Assembly: GCA_963746315.1 (NCBI GenBank)
Contig: CAVVAR010000010.1
Span: 186,001-250,000 of the forward strand
Length of the DNA: 64,000 bases
Direction: 5' to 3'
From: Ga0077555 sp963746315
GTDB lineage: Bacteria > Pseudomonadota > Alphaproteobacteria > Rhizobiales > Hyphomicrobiaceae
A program made the translations under genes and the position numbers. Of the stretch, positions 45,841 to 54,708 are shown one piece after another; the stretch's first letter is position 1; each line of letters opens with the position of its first letter. The notes beneath the pieces were generated by a model. The model was not told where the DNA came from and did not search any database. It worked only from the letters and a program-made list of their open reading frames with translations.

Positions 45841-46479
45841 TTACGGCCGACGCTGAGCGTGAACGAGGCCGAGGAAGCGGTCACGGTAGCCAGCCTCGAT
45901 GTCGAAGGCGCCCGTGAAGCGCGTGGTCACGGTGGAGACCCCCTGCTGATTGACGCCGCGGGTCGACATGCACATGTGCTCGGCCTCGACCAGCAAGGCG
46001 ACGCCGCGCGGCGCAAGATAGCGCTCGATGGCCTCGGCGATCTGGGCGGTGAGCGTCTCCTGGGTCTGGAGGCGCTTGGCGTAGATCTCGACGACGCGGG
46101 CGAGCTTGGACAGGCCGACGACGCGATCACGGGGCAGGTAGGCGATGTGTGCGACGCCGATGAAGGGCGCAATGTGGTGCTCGCAATGGCTTTCGAGGCG
46201 CACGTCGCGGACCATGACCATGTCGTCGTAGCCGGCGACGTCGCCGAAGGTACGTGCGAGCACGGCGGCGGGATCGAGGGAGTAGCCGCGAAACCAGGAT
46301 TCGTAGGCGGCCGCGACCCGGCGTGGCGTGTCGAGCAAGCCTTCGCGGTCCGGGTCGTCGCCAGCCCAGGCGATCAGCGTCCTGACGGCAGCCTCGGCCT
46401 CGGCGCGGGTCGGCCGCACGAGAGCGGGGCTCTCGTCGGAGTTCGATGCAAGGGCGGCCTTATCGACGCGCTGATCCAT
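45841..46479 (-). CDS. folE: GTP cyclohydrolase I
   Basis: A 212 aa FolE, which turns GTP into 7,8-dihydroneopterin triphosphate for folate synthesis. Zinc ligands are in ESHCEHHIAPFIG and EAEHMCMSTRGV; GLSKLARVVEIYAKRLQTQE is the core helix. The ATG at 46479 has AAGGAA upstream; an in-frame start at 46578 is unlikely. It diverges from the IscU-like gene. Confidence 0.95.
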   Translation of the reverse strand: MDQRVDKAALASNSDESPALVRPTRAEAEAAVRTLIAWAGDDPDREGLLDTPRRVAAAYESWFRGYSLDPAAVLARTFGDVAGYDDMVMVRDVRLESHCEHHIAPFIGVAHIAYLPRDRVVGLSKLARVVEIYAKRLQTQETLTAQIAEAIERYLAPRGVALLVEAEHMCMSTRGVNQQGVSTVTTRFTGAFDIEAGYRDRFLGLVHAQRRP

Positions 46480-46800
46480 TCTCGGTTCCTTCCGTTGGCG
46501 CACTGCCGGGTCGACAGGAGATACGCAGCCGGGCTCATCCCGGATCGGCAGCAGGCAGCCCACGAGCACAGCTTGCATTCCCGGTGCCGGAGCGCAATAT
46601 CTGGGTCAACGGGCGCGCTGCTCTCCGGCTCTGGGGCGTCACGGGCACGCCGATACGCCATGGGCATGCTAGTATGTAGCCTAGACCGTCCGATGGGAAG
46701 GCGTTGCGGACGCCTTGCGCTGACCGCTCGGGTAGCCGAGTTGCAGCGCGCCGGATAGCCGGGCGGCACCGATGAGCGCCCTCCCAAAACGAGGCATGAG
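46480..46800. other. Divergent promoter gap of 321 bp between folE and the IscU-like gene
   Basis: No gene or strong repeat is seen. It must hold promoters for folE leftward and the IscU-like gene rightward. A short AT-richer block near 46665-46685 could be part of the rightward promoter. Confidence 0.4.
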
Positions 46801-47274
46801 ATGACTGAGCTGAGCGATCTCTATAGCGACCGGATCATGGAGCTGGCCGCCGCCATCCCGCCCGCCCGCCGGCTCGATCGGCCGGATGCCACGGCATCGG
46901 CCCACTCGAAGCTCTGCGGATCGACGATCACGGTTGACTTGGCCCTCGACGGGAACGTGGTCACGGACTACGCGCAAACCGTGAAGGCCTGTCTTCTTGG
47001 TCAGGCTTCGGCGTCGATCGTCGCGGCGCATGTCGTCGGCAGCACCGTCGACGAGCTGCGGCGTGTGGCCGGCGAGATGCGTCGCATGCTCAAAGAGAAC
47101 GGACCGCCGCCGGGCGGCAAATGGGCCGATCTCGGCGCCCTCGAGCCGGTGCGCGAGGTGAAGGGGCGCCATGCCTCGACGCTGCTCGCGTTCGAGGCGA
47201 TCCTGCGGGCGCTCGACGCGCGCGAGGCCGGCGAGACACCAGCCCCCTCGCCGCAAGAGGCCGCCTCGGCTTGA
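46801..47274 (+). CDS. IscU-like iron-sulfur cluster scaffold protein
   Basis: A 157 aa protein of the IscU/NifU N-terminal fold. Two of the three cluster ligands are in place: Cys39 in SKLCGSTI and Cys64 in KACLLGQASASI. At the third, IscU has His-Cys; here it is His124-Ala125 (KGRHASTLL), so one Cys is lost. The Asp next to the first Cys is also replaced by Ser. It may be a modified scaffold or carrier. Its stop overlaps the yidD start. Confidence 0.8.
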   Translation: MTELSDLYSDRIMELAAAIPPARRLDRPDATASAHSKLCGSTITVDLALDGNVVTDYAQTVKACLLGQASASIVAAHVVGSTVDELRRVAGEMRRMLKENGPPPGGKWADLGALEPVREVKGRHASTLLAFEAILRALDAREAGETPAPSPQEAASA

Positions 47275-47582
47275 TGCAAATGGCGGCGGGGCAGCATCGA
47301 TCACGGTTCGGCCGTCTGACGCGGGGTGTCGCCAAGGCGCCGGTTCACCTCTACCGCTGGACGCTGAAACCGCTGCTCGGCATGGAGTGCCGGCACCTGC
47401 CGACATGCTCTGAGTATGCCCTCGGGGCGATCGAGACCAATGGCGCGTGGCGCGGCTCGTGGCTCGCACTTTCGCGCGTCTGCCGCTGCCATCCCTGGGG
47501 CACATCGGGCTTCGACCCAGCGCCCGATATCCGCCGCGAGCGCCATCCGCTTGCCCCATGGCGCTACGGGCGCTGGCGCTGA
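47274..47582 (+). CDS. yidD: Membrane protein insertion efficiency factor YidD
   Basis: A 102 aa small protein that associates with the inner membrane and aids YidC insertion. The family core is KPLLGMECRHLPTCSEYAL, then RGSWLALSRVCRCHPW and GFDPAP, with its conserved cysteines. The ATG at 47274 shares TGATG with the IscU-like gene, so they are coupled. Usual yidD neighbours (rnpA, yidC) are absent. Confidence 0.92.
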   Translation: MQMAAGQHRSRFGRLTRGVAKAPVHLYRWTLKPLLGMECRHLPTCSEYALGAIETNGAWRGSWLALSRVCRCHPWGTSGFDPAPDIRRERHPLAPWRYGRWR

Positions 47583-47647
47583 GCGGGCGGCTTAGAGGTC
47601 GTTTCCAGGTCGCTCGTTCTTCTCACGTGAACCGGTATTTGCCCCTG

Positions 47648-48703
47648 TCAGAAGCCAGCCGAGGCCTGATCGTCGCCGACGCGCTTGCCGTCGCGCATCC
47701 GCCGCGCATTGCTGACGACATCGCCGGGGCGGTCCTCGCTGTCGGGCTTGGCCGTCGCGAGACGCAGAACGCTCAGATAGCCGGGTTGCACCTCCATGCG
47801 AGCGGCGTGAGGACCGCGCATCAGGATGTCGTGCACCTTCGGCAGGTTGTAGCAGGGCACGTAGAACAGCAGATGATGCTCGAGGTGGTAGTTGACGAAA
47901 TAGGGCGCAACAAGCGCCCGTTCTAGCCAGGTCGCGCGCGTGGTCCGGGTGTTGCGCAAGGGATCGTTCGAATCCGGCACCGCGGCGTGCTCGGCGATGT
48001 TGCGGATACGCGTGATGACCATCATCCACGTCAATAGCGGCACCAGCCAAAGCAGCGGATAGGCCCACCAGACACCCGCGATCGCCAGCCCCGCAAACAG
48101 CACACCGTTAGCGACCGTTTGCGGGCCGAGCCGTTCCCAGTAATGCCGTGCGCGGCGCGCGAGCGGCCATGATGGATCGCCAAGTGCATTGACGAGCTGA
48201 GCCTTGCGCTGCTGGAAGCCGGTCTGGCCCGTGATGTCGCGCCACAGCTTGCGGCGGTAGCTCGTCGGCGTGATCGGGAATGGGGCCGAGAGGACGAGGT
48301 CGGGATCGTCAGGCTGCTGGGTGTGGGCATGGTGCGCCAGATGATAGCGACGGTAGGCCCGGGTCTCGGCGAACACGGGGTAGGCGCAGAGCCACTGGCT
48401 GAGCGCCATGTTTCGCCTCTCGTCGCGCGAGAGACAGCCGTGAGCGCCATCGTGCATGAGAATGGCGAGGCCGAGCTGCCGCGATCCGATCAACATGACG
48501 GCGACGACATACGAAAGCGGATTGGGAGCCCAGGCAACCAGCGCGATCGAGCCGAGAATGACGGCCCAGGCGTGCGCAATCAACGCCAGCGATCTCCACT
48601 CGACGCGCTCGCGAACGCGCGCAAGCTGCGCGGCCGTGAGCAGCTCGCGCGCGGGGATGCGGCGCGGAACGGCGACGTCGGCATTGGCTGCGATTGCTGA
48701 CAT
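47648..48703 (-). CDS. Fatty acid desaturase family protein
   Basis: A 351 aa membrane di-iron protein. The three histidine boxes are HDGAH, HLAHHAH and HLEHH, and several helices separate them (LIAHAWAVILGSIALVAW, VLFAGLAIAGVWWAYPLLWL). It would introduce a double bond in, or hydroxylate, a fatty acyl chain or related lipid. The substrate is not fixed. An MFS transporter lies upstream on the same strand. Confidence 0.9.
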   Translation of the reverse strand: MSAIAANADVAVPRRIPARELLTAAQLARVRERVEWRSLALIAHAWAVILGSIALVAWAPNPLSYVVAVMLIGSRQLGLAILMHDGAHGCLSRDERRNMALSQWLCAYPVFAETRAYRRYHLAHHAHTQQPDDPDLVLSAPFPITPTSYRRKLWRDITGQTGFQQRKAQLVNALGDPSWPLARRARHYWERLGPQTVANGVLFAGLAIAGVWWAYPLLWLVPLLTWMMVITRIRNIAEHAAVPDSNDPLRNTRTTRATWLERALVAPYFVNYHLEHHLLFYVPCYNLPKVHDILMRGPHAARMEVQPGYLSVLRLATAKPDSEDRPGDVVSNARRMRDGKRVGDDQASAGF

Positions 48704-48758
48704 GGCTGCGCCTCGTGCGGCTGGACACCGATAAGTCTAGCAGCTCGCGAGTGCGCAA

Positions 48759-49940
48759 TCACCTTTCGCTGCGGGCGAGCGCGGTGAGGCGCAGCATCGC
48801 GACGATGCCCACCGCTGGCCCAACCGCGAGACCGGCCAGCACCCAGGGCCATCCGGCAACGACGGCAACTTGCGGCACGACCTGCACAGTGACGAAGGTG
48901 AGTGCGAAGCCCAGCGCCGTCTGAAACGTAAGAAGGCTCCCGGCGATCTCCGGCGGCGCCGCGTCGGCGACGAGGGCCGAGAACTGGGCCGAGTTCGGCA
49001 CGATGCTGGCCCCCCAGACCAGCACCAGCCCGAGCGTCAGCCAGGGCGGACCGCCGAACGTGAGCGCAACGAGCACAGCGGAAATGCCGCTGACCACCAT
49101 GGCGCCGGCGGCAACCTCGGCCTTGCCGAGCCGGTCGCCGACGAGCCCCGCCGCCACGGAGACCACCCCGCCGAGACCAATGGCGAGGAAGGCCGTCAGC
49201 TTGGCGAGGCGCTCAGCCTCGGGCACCGACATCGTCGCCGCGTACGAGACCGCCACCGCCGTCGCGATCCAGGCCCACATGGCATAGAGCTCCCACATGT
49301 GGCCGAGGTATCCGGCGTAGGCGAGACGCACGCGGCGGTTGGTCCAGGCAGCGGTAATCGCGCGGGGATCAAAGGTAGCCGAGCGCGCGTGATAGGGCCC
49401 GAGTTGCACGGTGAGGCCGATTAGGCCGGCCAGCGCCGCCGCGAGCGAGGCAATTGCCACGGTCACGCGCCAATCGGCACCGCCGGCGAGCGCGACCAGA
49501 TGGGGGAGAGCCGACCCGAGTGTCAGGGCACCGACCAGGGCGCCCACCAGAAAGCCGCGATCGCGCTGTCCCCAGCCGACCGCGATCTTCATGCCGACCG
49601 GATAGACGCCGGCGAGCAGTGCGCCCGTCACGAAGCGCGCGGCGATGGCGATCACGCTCCCCGGTGGCACGATCAACAGCAGCGCGTTGGCGAGGGCTGC
49701 CATCACGGCGGATGCGGCAAAGACGCGGCGGGGATCGAAACGGTCGGCCACACCCAGGATCGCCGATGCCAGCGCCCCCACGACGAAGCCCGCCTGAACC
49801 GCGCTCGACAGTGCTGCCTGGCGCATGGGGGAAATTGCCACCTCGCGCGACATCTCGGGCAAAATCGCCGCCGAGACGAACCACAGGCTCATGGCGGCAA
49901 GCTCGGCGATGAGCAGAAGCGTGATCGATCTGAGCTTCAA
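48759..49940 (-). CDS. MFS transporter
   Basis: A 393 aa major-facilitator protein with 12 predicted helices and a TTG start with a weak ribosome site. It starts LRSITLLLIAELAAMSLWFVSAAILP. The A-like loop is GVADRFDPRRVF and the second half begins around AYAGYLGHMWELYAMWAW. Substrate unknown. Its 3' end lies 55 nt before the desaturase start. Confidence 0.85.
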   Translation of the reverse strand: MKLRSITLLLIAELAAMSLWFVSAAILPEMSREVAISPMRQAALSSAVQAGFVVGALASAILGVADRFDPRRVFAASAVMAALANALLLIVPPGSVIAIAARFVTGALLAGVYPVGMKIAVGWGQRDRGFLVGALVGALTLGSALPHLVALAGGADWRVTVAIASLAAALAGLIGLTVQLGPYHARSATFDPRAITAAWTNRRVRLAYAGYLGHMWELYAMWAWIATAVAVSYAATMSVPEAERLAKLTAFLAIGLGGVVSVAAGLVGDRLGKAEVAAGAMVVSGISAVLVALTFGGPPWLTLGLVLVWGASIVPNSAQFSALVADAAPPEIAGSLLTFQTALGFALTFVTVQVVPQVAVVAGWPWVLAGLAVGPAVGIVAMLRLTALARSER

Positions 49941-50087
49941 GGGAGCCGGGCCTGGATGCGAGGGACTGCGCCGCAGGAGGGCACACCGATTCGGGCGCCG
50001 ACGAGCGACCGTGCGAAGGCTCGCATATCGCGGCTCGAATGAACAAGCCTGTCATGTCGGCGCCGGGCTCGTGCGGCGCCGATCAAG

Positions 50088-50900
50088 TCAGCCGGCGGGC
50101 GAGCAAACGACCTGCCACACTTTCGCGGCAACGAAATTGATCGAGAGATCGCTCGGCTGCCCCGCCATCAGGTCGCCGGGCTTCGACGGATTGGCCTCCG
50201 GCGCTTTCGCCTCGGCGGCCTCGATCCGGCACCCCTTTGGTGCGCCCGGCCCCAAGGCGACGGGCGTATCGCGCGCCGGCTCGAAGGCGATGAAGAATGA
50301 CGGATCGCCCATCGAGAATGTGAGACCTTGAGCCTCGGCGAGCACGGGCTTGACGAGCGGCAGCGTGAAGTTGAGCGTCAGCTCGTCGACCGGCTGGCCG
50401 GCCGCCGCCGCGATCTCGGCAGCGCCGGTGCGGGGTACCACCGCGACGTCCTTCTGCTCGGCGGATGGCGCGTTGGCGGTAGTCGCCTCGCCGGCCGGCG
50501 CTCGCTTGGCATGCTCGAGGTAGTAATTCTTCGGGATGCCAACCGCCAGCTCCTGATCCGCGAGGCGCGCGAAGGTGAAGTAGCTGAACTCCTTCAGCGC
50601 CTCGATGTTGATCTTGGCCAGCTCCGCCAATTCGGCACGGGAGTACTTTCCGTCCTTGTCGGTGTCGAGGCCTTCGATCGCCATGACCGAGTAGTATTGG
50701 TCGAACGTCCAGGCGTGACGAAAACCGACGATCGCGCCGTTGTCGTAGAGGACGGAGGTGCGCACGCTCACCCAGATGTGTGGGTGAGCCGCCACTGGCA
50801 CCGCGGTCAGCAGGATCGCACCCAGCGCCAAGGCGAGCGCCGACAGGCGGCGCCGCACACCGGGACGGCTTTCGATCTCATCAGGTCTCGGCTTGACCAT
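50088..50900 (-). CDS. DUF1007 family periplasmic protein
   Basis: A 270 aa exported protein. The signal peptide SALALALGAILLTAVPVAA ends just before HPHIWVSVRTSVLYDNG, the DUF1007 hallmark. An EF-hand-like loop DTDKDGKYSRAEL and FSYFTF follow. DUF1007 genes often sit with zinc or other metal transporters, and here znuA is the divergent neighbour. Its role in metal handling is inferred. GAAGAGGCG precedes the ATG. Confidence 0.85.
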   Translation of the reverse strand: MVKPRPDEIESRPGVRRRLSALALALGAILLTAVPVAAHPHIWVSVRTSVLYDNGAIVGFRHAWTFDQYYSVMAIEGLDTDKDGKYSRAELAELAKINIEALKEFSYFTFARLADQELAVGIPKNYYLEHAKRAPAGEATTANAPSAEQKDVAVVPRTGAAEIAAAAGQPVDELTLNFTLPLVKPVLAEAQGLTFSMGDPSFFIAFEPARDTPVALGPGAPKGCRIEAAEAKAPEANPSKPGDLMAGQPSDLSINFVAAKVWQVVCSPAG

Positions 50901-51024
50901 ATGTCGCCTCTTCCATCACTCCGCACCGCAGGCCTCGAGGGAGCTCGAGCCGGTCGTTGCCCGTCCGCCTCCAAGAACTATAGGACAGAGGTCGTTGGCG
51001 GCGATAAGGCAATTGCGTCGCATT

Positions 51025-51041
51025 TGATACAGTATAACATA
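51025..51041. promoter_or_regulatory. Possible Zur operator between DUF1007 gene and znuA
   Basis: TGATACAGTATAACATA resembles the ATGTTATAACAT-type palindrome bound by alphaproteobacterial Zur; the right half fits well, the left half poorly. Its place between divergent metal genes supports it. The site would repress both when zinc is plentiful. Confidence 0.4.
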
Positions 51042-51117
51042 GCTGCATTGTCGCACCGCGGGAAGCCCGCTGCCAGTTGCAGCGGACCAGCGGGCTGCGG
51101 GGAGAGACTTTCATATC

Positions 51118-52134
51118 ATGAGCAAGAAGAGCACGAGCCGCCCCGACGCGGCTCGGAGATGGACCGGGCGCTGTGTCGTGGCCGTGGCCTGCGCACTGGC
51201 GAGTGCGCAATCTGTACTAGCGGCGGGTCCCGACGTCGTGGTGACGCTGAAACCCGTGCACAGCCTCGTTGCTGCGGTCATGGACGGTGTCGGCACGCCC
51301 CATCTGCTGATCGACGGTGCTGCATCACCGCACAACTATGCGATGAAGCCATCGGAGGTGCGCCGTCTCAACGCAGCCTCTGTGGTGGTGCGCGTATCCG
51401 AGCGTCTCGAGGTATTCCTCGCCAAGCCGCTTTCACTCGTCGCCAAACGGACCCGGATCGTGACACTCGACAAGGTACCGGGGCTGACACTGCACAAGGT
51501 CAGGATCGGCGGCGATTTCGAGCCCCACCGCCACGAGCACGGCACGGACCGTCGCGTCAGCAAGCATAGCCACGGGCACGGGCACGGGCACGGGCACAAG
51601 GGCGAGGCGCAGCAAGCAGACGGGCACCTCTGGCTCGATCCCCGGAACGCCCGGATCATCGCTTTGCACATGGGCGAGATACTGGCCGCCGTCATGCCGG
51701 ACGATGCCGCGCGCCTGAGAGCCAACGCCAAGTCTACGGCGGATCGGCTCGCGGCACTCGAGCGGTCCCTCGCGGCGGACCTGGCGCCCGTCGCCGACAA
51801 GCCGTTCCTCGTCTTCCACGATGCCTATCAGTATTTCGAGCGCCGCTACGAGCTGGCCGGTGCCGGCTCGGTGACCGTCAATCCGGAGGTGCCACCGAGC
51901 GCACGCCGCCTCTCGCAACTGCGCGAGCGTCTCGACCGCGCGAGGATCGTCTGCGTGTTCGCCGAGCCGCAATTCGCGCCGCGTGCCGTCGAGACGATCA
52001 TCGAAGGGACACGCGTACGCCGCGCCTCGCTCGATCCACTGGGCGCGGCGCTGCCGGCCGGTCCAGACCACTATTTCAATATGATGGAAGCCCTGTCGCG
52101 CGATCTCAAGGCGTGCCTCGCGCGATCGGCGTAG
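51118..52134 (+). CDS. znuA: Zinc ABC transporter substrate-binding protein ZnuA
   Basis: A 338 aa periplasmic receptor for zinc import. The signal peptide ends near SAQSVLAAGP. Zinc ligands lie in KPVHSLVAAV, SPHNYAMKPS, GHLWLDPRNA and the D of the late FAEPQF region. A His-rich loop, HEHGTDRRVSKHSHGHGHGH, is longer than in cluster A-I manganese receptors and marks a zinc type. The permease and ATPase (znuB, znuC) are not in the window. It diverges from the DUF1007 gene. Confidence 0.95.
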   Translation: MSKKSTSRPDAARRWTGRCVVAVACALASAQSVLAAGPDVVVTLKPVHSLVAAVMDGVGTPHLLIDGAASPHNYAMKPSEVRRLNAASVVVRVSERLEVFLAKPLSLVAKRTRIVTLDKVPGLTLHKVRIGGDFEPHRHEHGTDRRVSKHSHGHGHGHGHKGEAQQADGHLWLDPRNARIIALHMGEILAAVMPDDAARLRANAKSTADRLAALERSLAADLAPVADKPFLVFHDAYQYFERRYELAGAGSVTVNPEVPPSARRLSQLRERLDRARIVCVFAEPQFAPRAVETIIEGTRVRRASLDPLGAALPAGPDHYFNMMEALSRDLKACLARSA

Positions 52135-52163
52135 CCGATCATGCGCGGCGACGGGAGCGCGCT

Positions 52164-52409
52164 TTACTGGCGCACGCGATAGAGCGTGAATTCACCGGAA
52201 CGAACGCGATCGACCAGACCGCCGGCAAGATCCGCGACGGCATCCTCGCCGTAGCTCGAGACGAGATCCGAGAGCGCCGCATAGATGGCGGCGTAGGCCA
52301 TCATCTCCGGCTTGACGCCACTCGATGCACCGACTTCCCACGCCTCGAGAATGCAGTTGAGAGCCCGCAGGCTTTCGTCGTCACTCTCACCGAGGCCAAG
52401 CCCCGTCAT
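52164..52409 (-). CDS. Small protein of unknown function
   Basis: An 81 aa acidic helical protein (SDDESLRALNCILEAWEVGASSG, MMAYAAIYAALSDLVSSYGEDAVADLAGGL, given in parts). I recognise no family. GGAG lies 7 nt before the ATG at 52409; a GTG at 52415 is the alternative. The amino acid make-up is natural and it converges with znuA, so I think it is real. Confidence 0.65.
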   Translation of the reverse strand: MTGLGLGESDDESLRALNCILEAWEVGASSGVKPEMMAYAAIYAALSDLVSSYGEDAVADLAGGLVDRVRSGEFTLYRVRQ

Positions 52410-52607
52410 GGCCACGCTCCATTATCGTTGCCCTTGCGGGCTGCCCCTCGTGCCCGCCAGCGTCCCTCCGCCAAGCATGCCGAGCGCTCGTAGCACGTAC
52501 TCTAGCCACGTGTGGGACTTGCAACAGTAAGGGTAAACGCATCGTTGAGCATTCCGACCCATGACGAATAGGCGGCCACAACGCGACGTTTTATGCTGCC
52601 GGAAGGA

Positions 52608-53696
52608 TCAACCGATATCGACGATGTCGATGACAACCTGGCGGCGCTGGCCGGCGCGTTCGACGGTGAGAGTGGCCTCGTTGCCGATGCCGATGCGCTC
52701 GAGGCGCTTCGAGAGCTCGGGGGCCGTGTTGATCGGCGTACCATCGACGGCGACGATCACGTCGCCGAGGCCTTGCGTGCGACGATCGACGCCCTTCAGT
52801 CCGGCGCGTGCAGCCGGCCCGCCCGGCACTACGTCGATCACGATGACGCCCTTGACGCCGAAGCGCGCCGCGATCTCCTCGCCGGCGATCGATACGCCGA
52901 TCCCCGGGCGGACGGGCTTACCGCGCGTGATGATCTGGGGAACGATGCGATTGACGGTGTCGACGGGCACCGCGAAGCCAATGCCGGCGTAGGATCCGGT
53001 CTGCGAGAGAATGGCCGTGTTGACCCCGATGAGGCGCCCCGCACTGTCGAGCAGCGGACCACCCGAATTGCCGGGATTGATCGCGGCGTCCGTCTGGATC
53101 ACGTCCTCGATGTCGCGACCGCTCTGGCTCGGCAGTGTGCGGCCAACGGCGGAAATAATGCCCGTCGTGAGCGTGCGCGTGAGGCCGAACGGATTGCCGA
53201 TGGCGAAGGCGGCTTGGCCGATGCGTAAATCGGTCGAGCTGCCGACCGGAATCGGCCTGAGTGAGGCTGCAGGCACCTGGGCCCTCAGCACGGCGATATC
53301 GTAGTCCGGCGCACGGCCGACGACGCTTGTCGTGACGGTATCGCCGGAATCGAAGCGCACGAACACACGGTCGGCGTTCGCGATGACGTGGTTGTTGGTG
53401 ATGATATGGCCGGCCTGATCCCAGATGAAGCCGGAGCCGGTGCCGCGCCCGATACGCTCGGTCCCGAAGACGGTGCGCTGCGCCTGCTCGGTGAAGATGT
53501 AGACGACGGAGGGCGCTGAGGCCTGGAACACGTCCGCCGCCGTCGTCTCGAAGGCCGCGAGATCGCCGCGCGGCGTGACGGCGCGAACCTCGCGCGCCGA
53601 GAACAGCGCTGTCTGGATCGCGCTATTGCCGAGCCATAGGACCACGGCGGCGACGAGGCCGAGGGCGAGGAGCCGATAGAAGCTGGTCGAGGACAT
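52608..53696 (-). CDS. HtrA/Deg-type trypsin-like serine protease with one PDZ domain
   Basis: A 362 aa envelope protease: N-terminal membrane anchor LLALGLVAAVVLWLG, catalytic triad His103 (TNNHVIA), Asp133 (DYDIAVLR), Ser211 (GNSGGPLL), and one PDZ domain at the end (GVIVIDVVPGGPAARAGL). It is like DegS/HhoB rather than the two-PDZ DegP. It degrades or processes misfolded periplasmic proteins in relatives. The ATG at 53696 is used although the ORF goes further. Confidence 0.92.
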   Translation of the reverse strand: MSSTSFYRLLALGLVAAVVLWLGNSAIQTALFSAREVRAVTPRGDLAAFETTAADVFQASAPSVVYIFTEQAQRTVFGTERIGRGTGSGFIWDQAGHIITNNHVIANADRVFVRFDSGDTVTTSVVGRAPDYDIAVLRAQVPAASLRPIPVGSSTDLRIGQAAFAIGNPFGLTRTLTTGIISAVGRTLPSQSGRDIEDVIQTDAAINPGNSGGPLLDSAGRLIGVNTAILSQTGSYAGIGFAVPVDTVNRIVPQIITRGKPVRPGIGVSIAGEEIAARFGVKGVIVIDVVPGGPAARAGLKGVDRRTQGLGDVIVAVDGTPINTAPELSKRLERIGIGNEATLTVERAGQRRQVVIDIVDIG

Positions 53697-53887
53697 GGGG
53701 CGTTGCAGCAGTTTAAAAGGTGATTGGACCGTCCATTCCGCGGACGCTCGCCTGATGAGAATATGGTCGGACGCGGATGTTTTTGCACCCCTGTGCGCTC
53801 GTTGCCGGCACGTCGTTGCCCCGATATGTGCATCTGGCCTCGCCACAGGCAGGGTTTGGCCGAGCCTCCGCAGGCACGCTGGCCGCG

Positions 53888-54574
53888 TCAGGCACCAAGG
53901 ATATCCGGCAACTCGGTCAAGGCGCTGATGGTGTGCTGCGGCGCGCCGCCCTCCGCCACCTTTGCCACGTCGTGGATGCGCGGATGATCGCGGTGGACGA
54001 GCACCGAGGTCCAGCCCATTGCGTTCGGAGCTACGAAATCCTTCGATGGATTGTCGCCCACGTAGACGAAACGGTCGCCGGGAGCGCCGAGAGCTGCGGC
54101 CATCACCTCGAAGGGGCGCGCATGCGGCTTGAAGTACGTTCGGTCTGGGCCCAAGGCATCGGTGAAGACAATCTTGGCAAAGCGCTGCTCCACGCCGAGG
54201 GCCGCGACCTTCCTCGCCTGGACATGATGGGTGCCGTCGGTGATCAGGCCGATTGGCCCGTGCTGCTGGTAGTGATCGAGGGCGGCAACCGCATCGTGAA
54301 AGAGCGCGAGCGCGAGGCCGTCGCAGCGACGGTAGGCTTCGCGGAACGCGTCGAGGTGGGCGTGCGTATGGTCTGGTACATGCCGGGCGAGAACGACAGC
54401 GAACAGCCTGCCGAGGGTGCCGGCATCGAGCATCCCGGTCATCTCGGCGGTGAGATCGCCGACGCCGAAGGCAGCCTGGGCCCAGCGCGAGGCCGCGCGA
54501 AAGCCGGCGATGGCGAAATCACGTTCGGGATAGAGGGTGTCGTCCAGGTCGAAAACGACGTGAAGGCGCGACAT
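53888..54574 (-). CDS. HAD family hydrolase (HAD-IA, phosphatase-like)
   Basis: A 228 aa soluble hydrolase. Motif I FDLDDTLYP with the nucleophile Asp, motif II LITDGTHHVQARKV, Lys in YFKPHARPFE, and motif IV YVGDNPSKDFVAPNAMGW. The set fits HAD-IA phosphatases such as YjjG-type nucleotidases; the substrate is unknown. GAGG is upstream of the ATG at 54574. It diverges from the CNNM/CorC-type gene. Confidence 0.88.
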   Translation of the reverse strand: MSRLHVVFDLDDTLYPERDFAIAGFRAASRWAQAAFGVGDLTAEMTGMLDAGTLGRLFAVVLARHVPDHTHAHLDAFREAYRRCDGLALALFHDAVAALDHYQQHGPIGLITDGTHHVQARKVAALGVEQRFAKIVFTDALGPDRTYFKPHARPFEVMAAALGAPGDRFVYVGDNPSKDFVAPNAMGWTSVLVHRDHPRIHDVAKVAEGGAPQHTISALTELPDILGA

Positions 54575-54708
54575 GGAACCTCGTAAATCGCCGGGATGGG
54601 CCAAAAGCCCGATTGCTGCTCGCTTCTCTGACGCTCAGGCACTAACGTCTTGCTTCCCCGCAGGCAACAGGGTGTGGCTCGGACGTCGACGCGTCGGCCG
54701 CCAGTGAC

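Noticed and set aside
51580..51600. Short tandem repeat GGGCAC in znuA
   Set aside because: Explained by the coding of the His-Gly-rich zinc loop.
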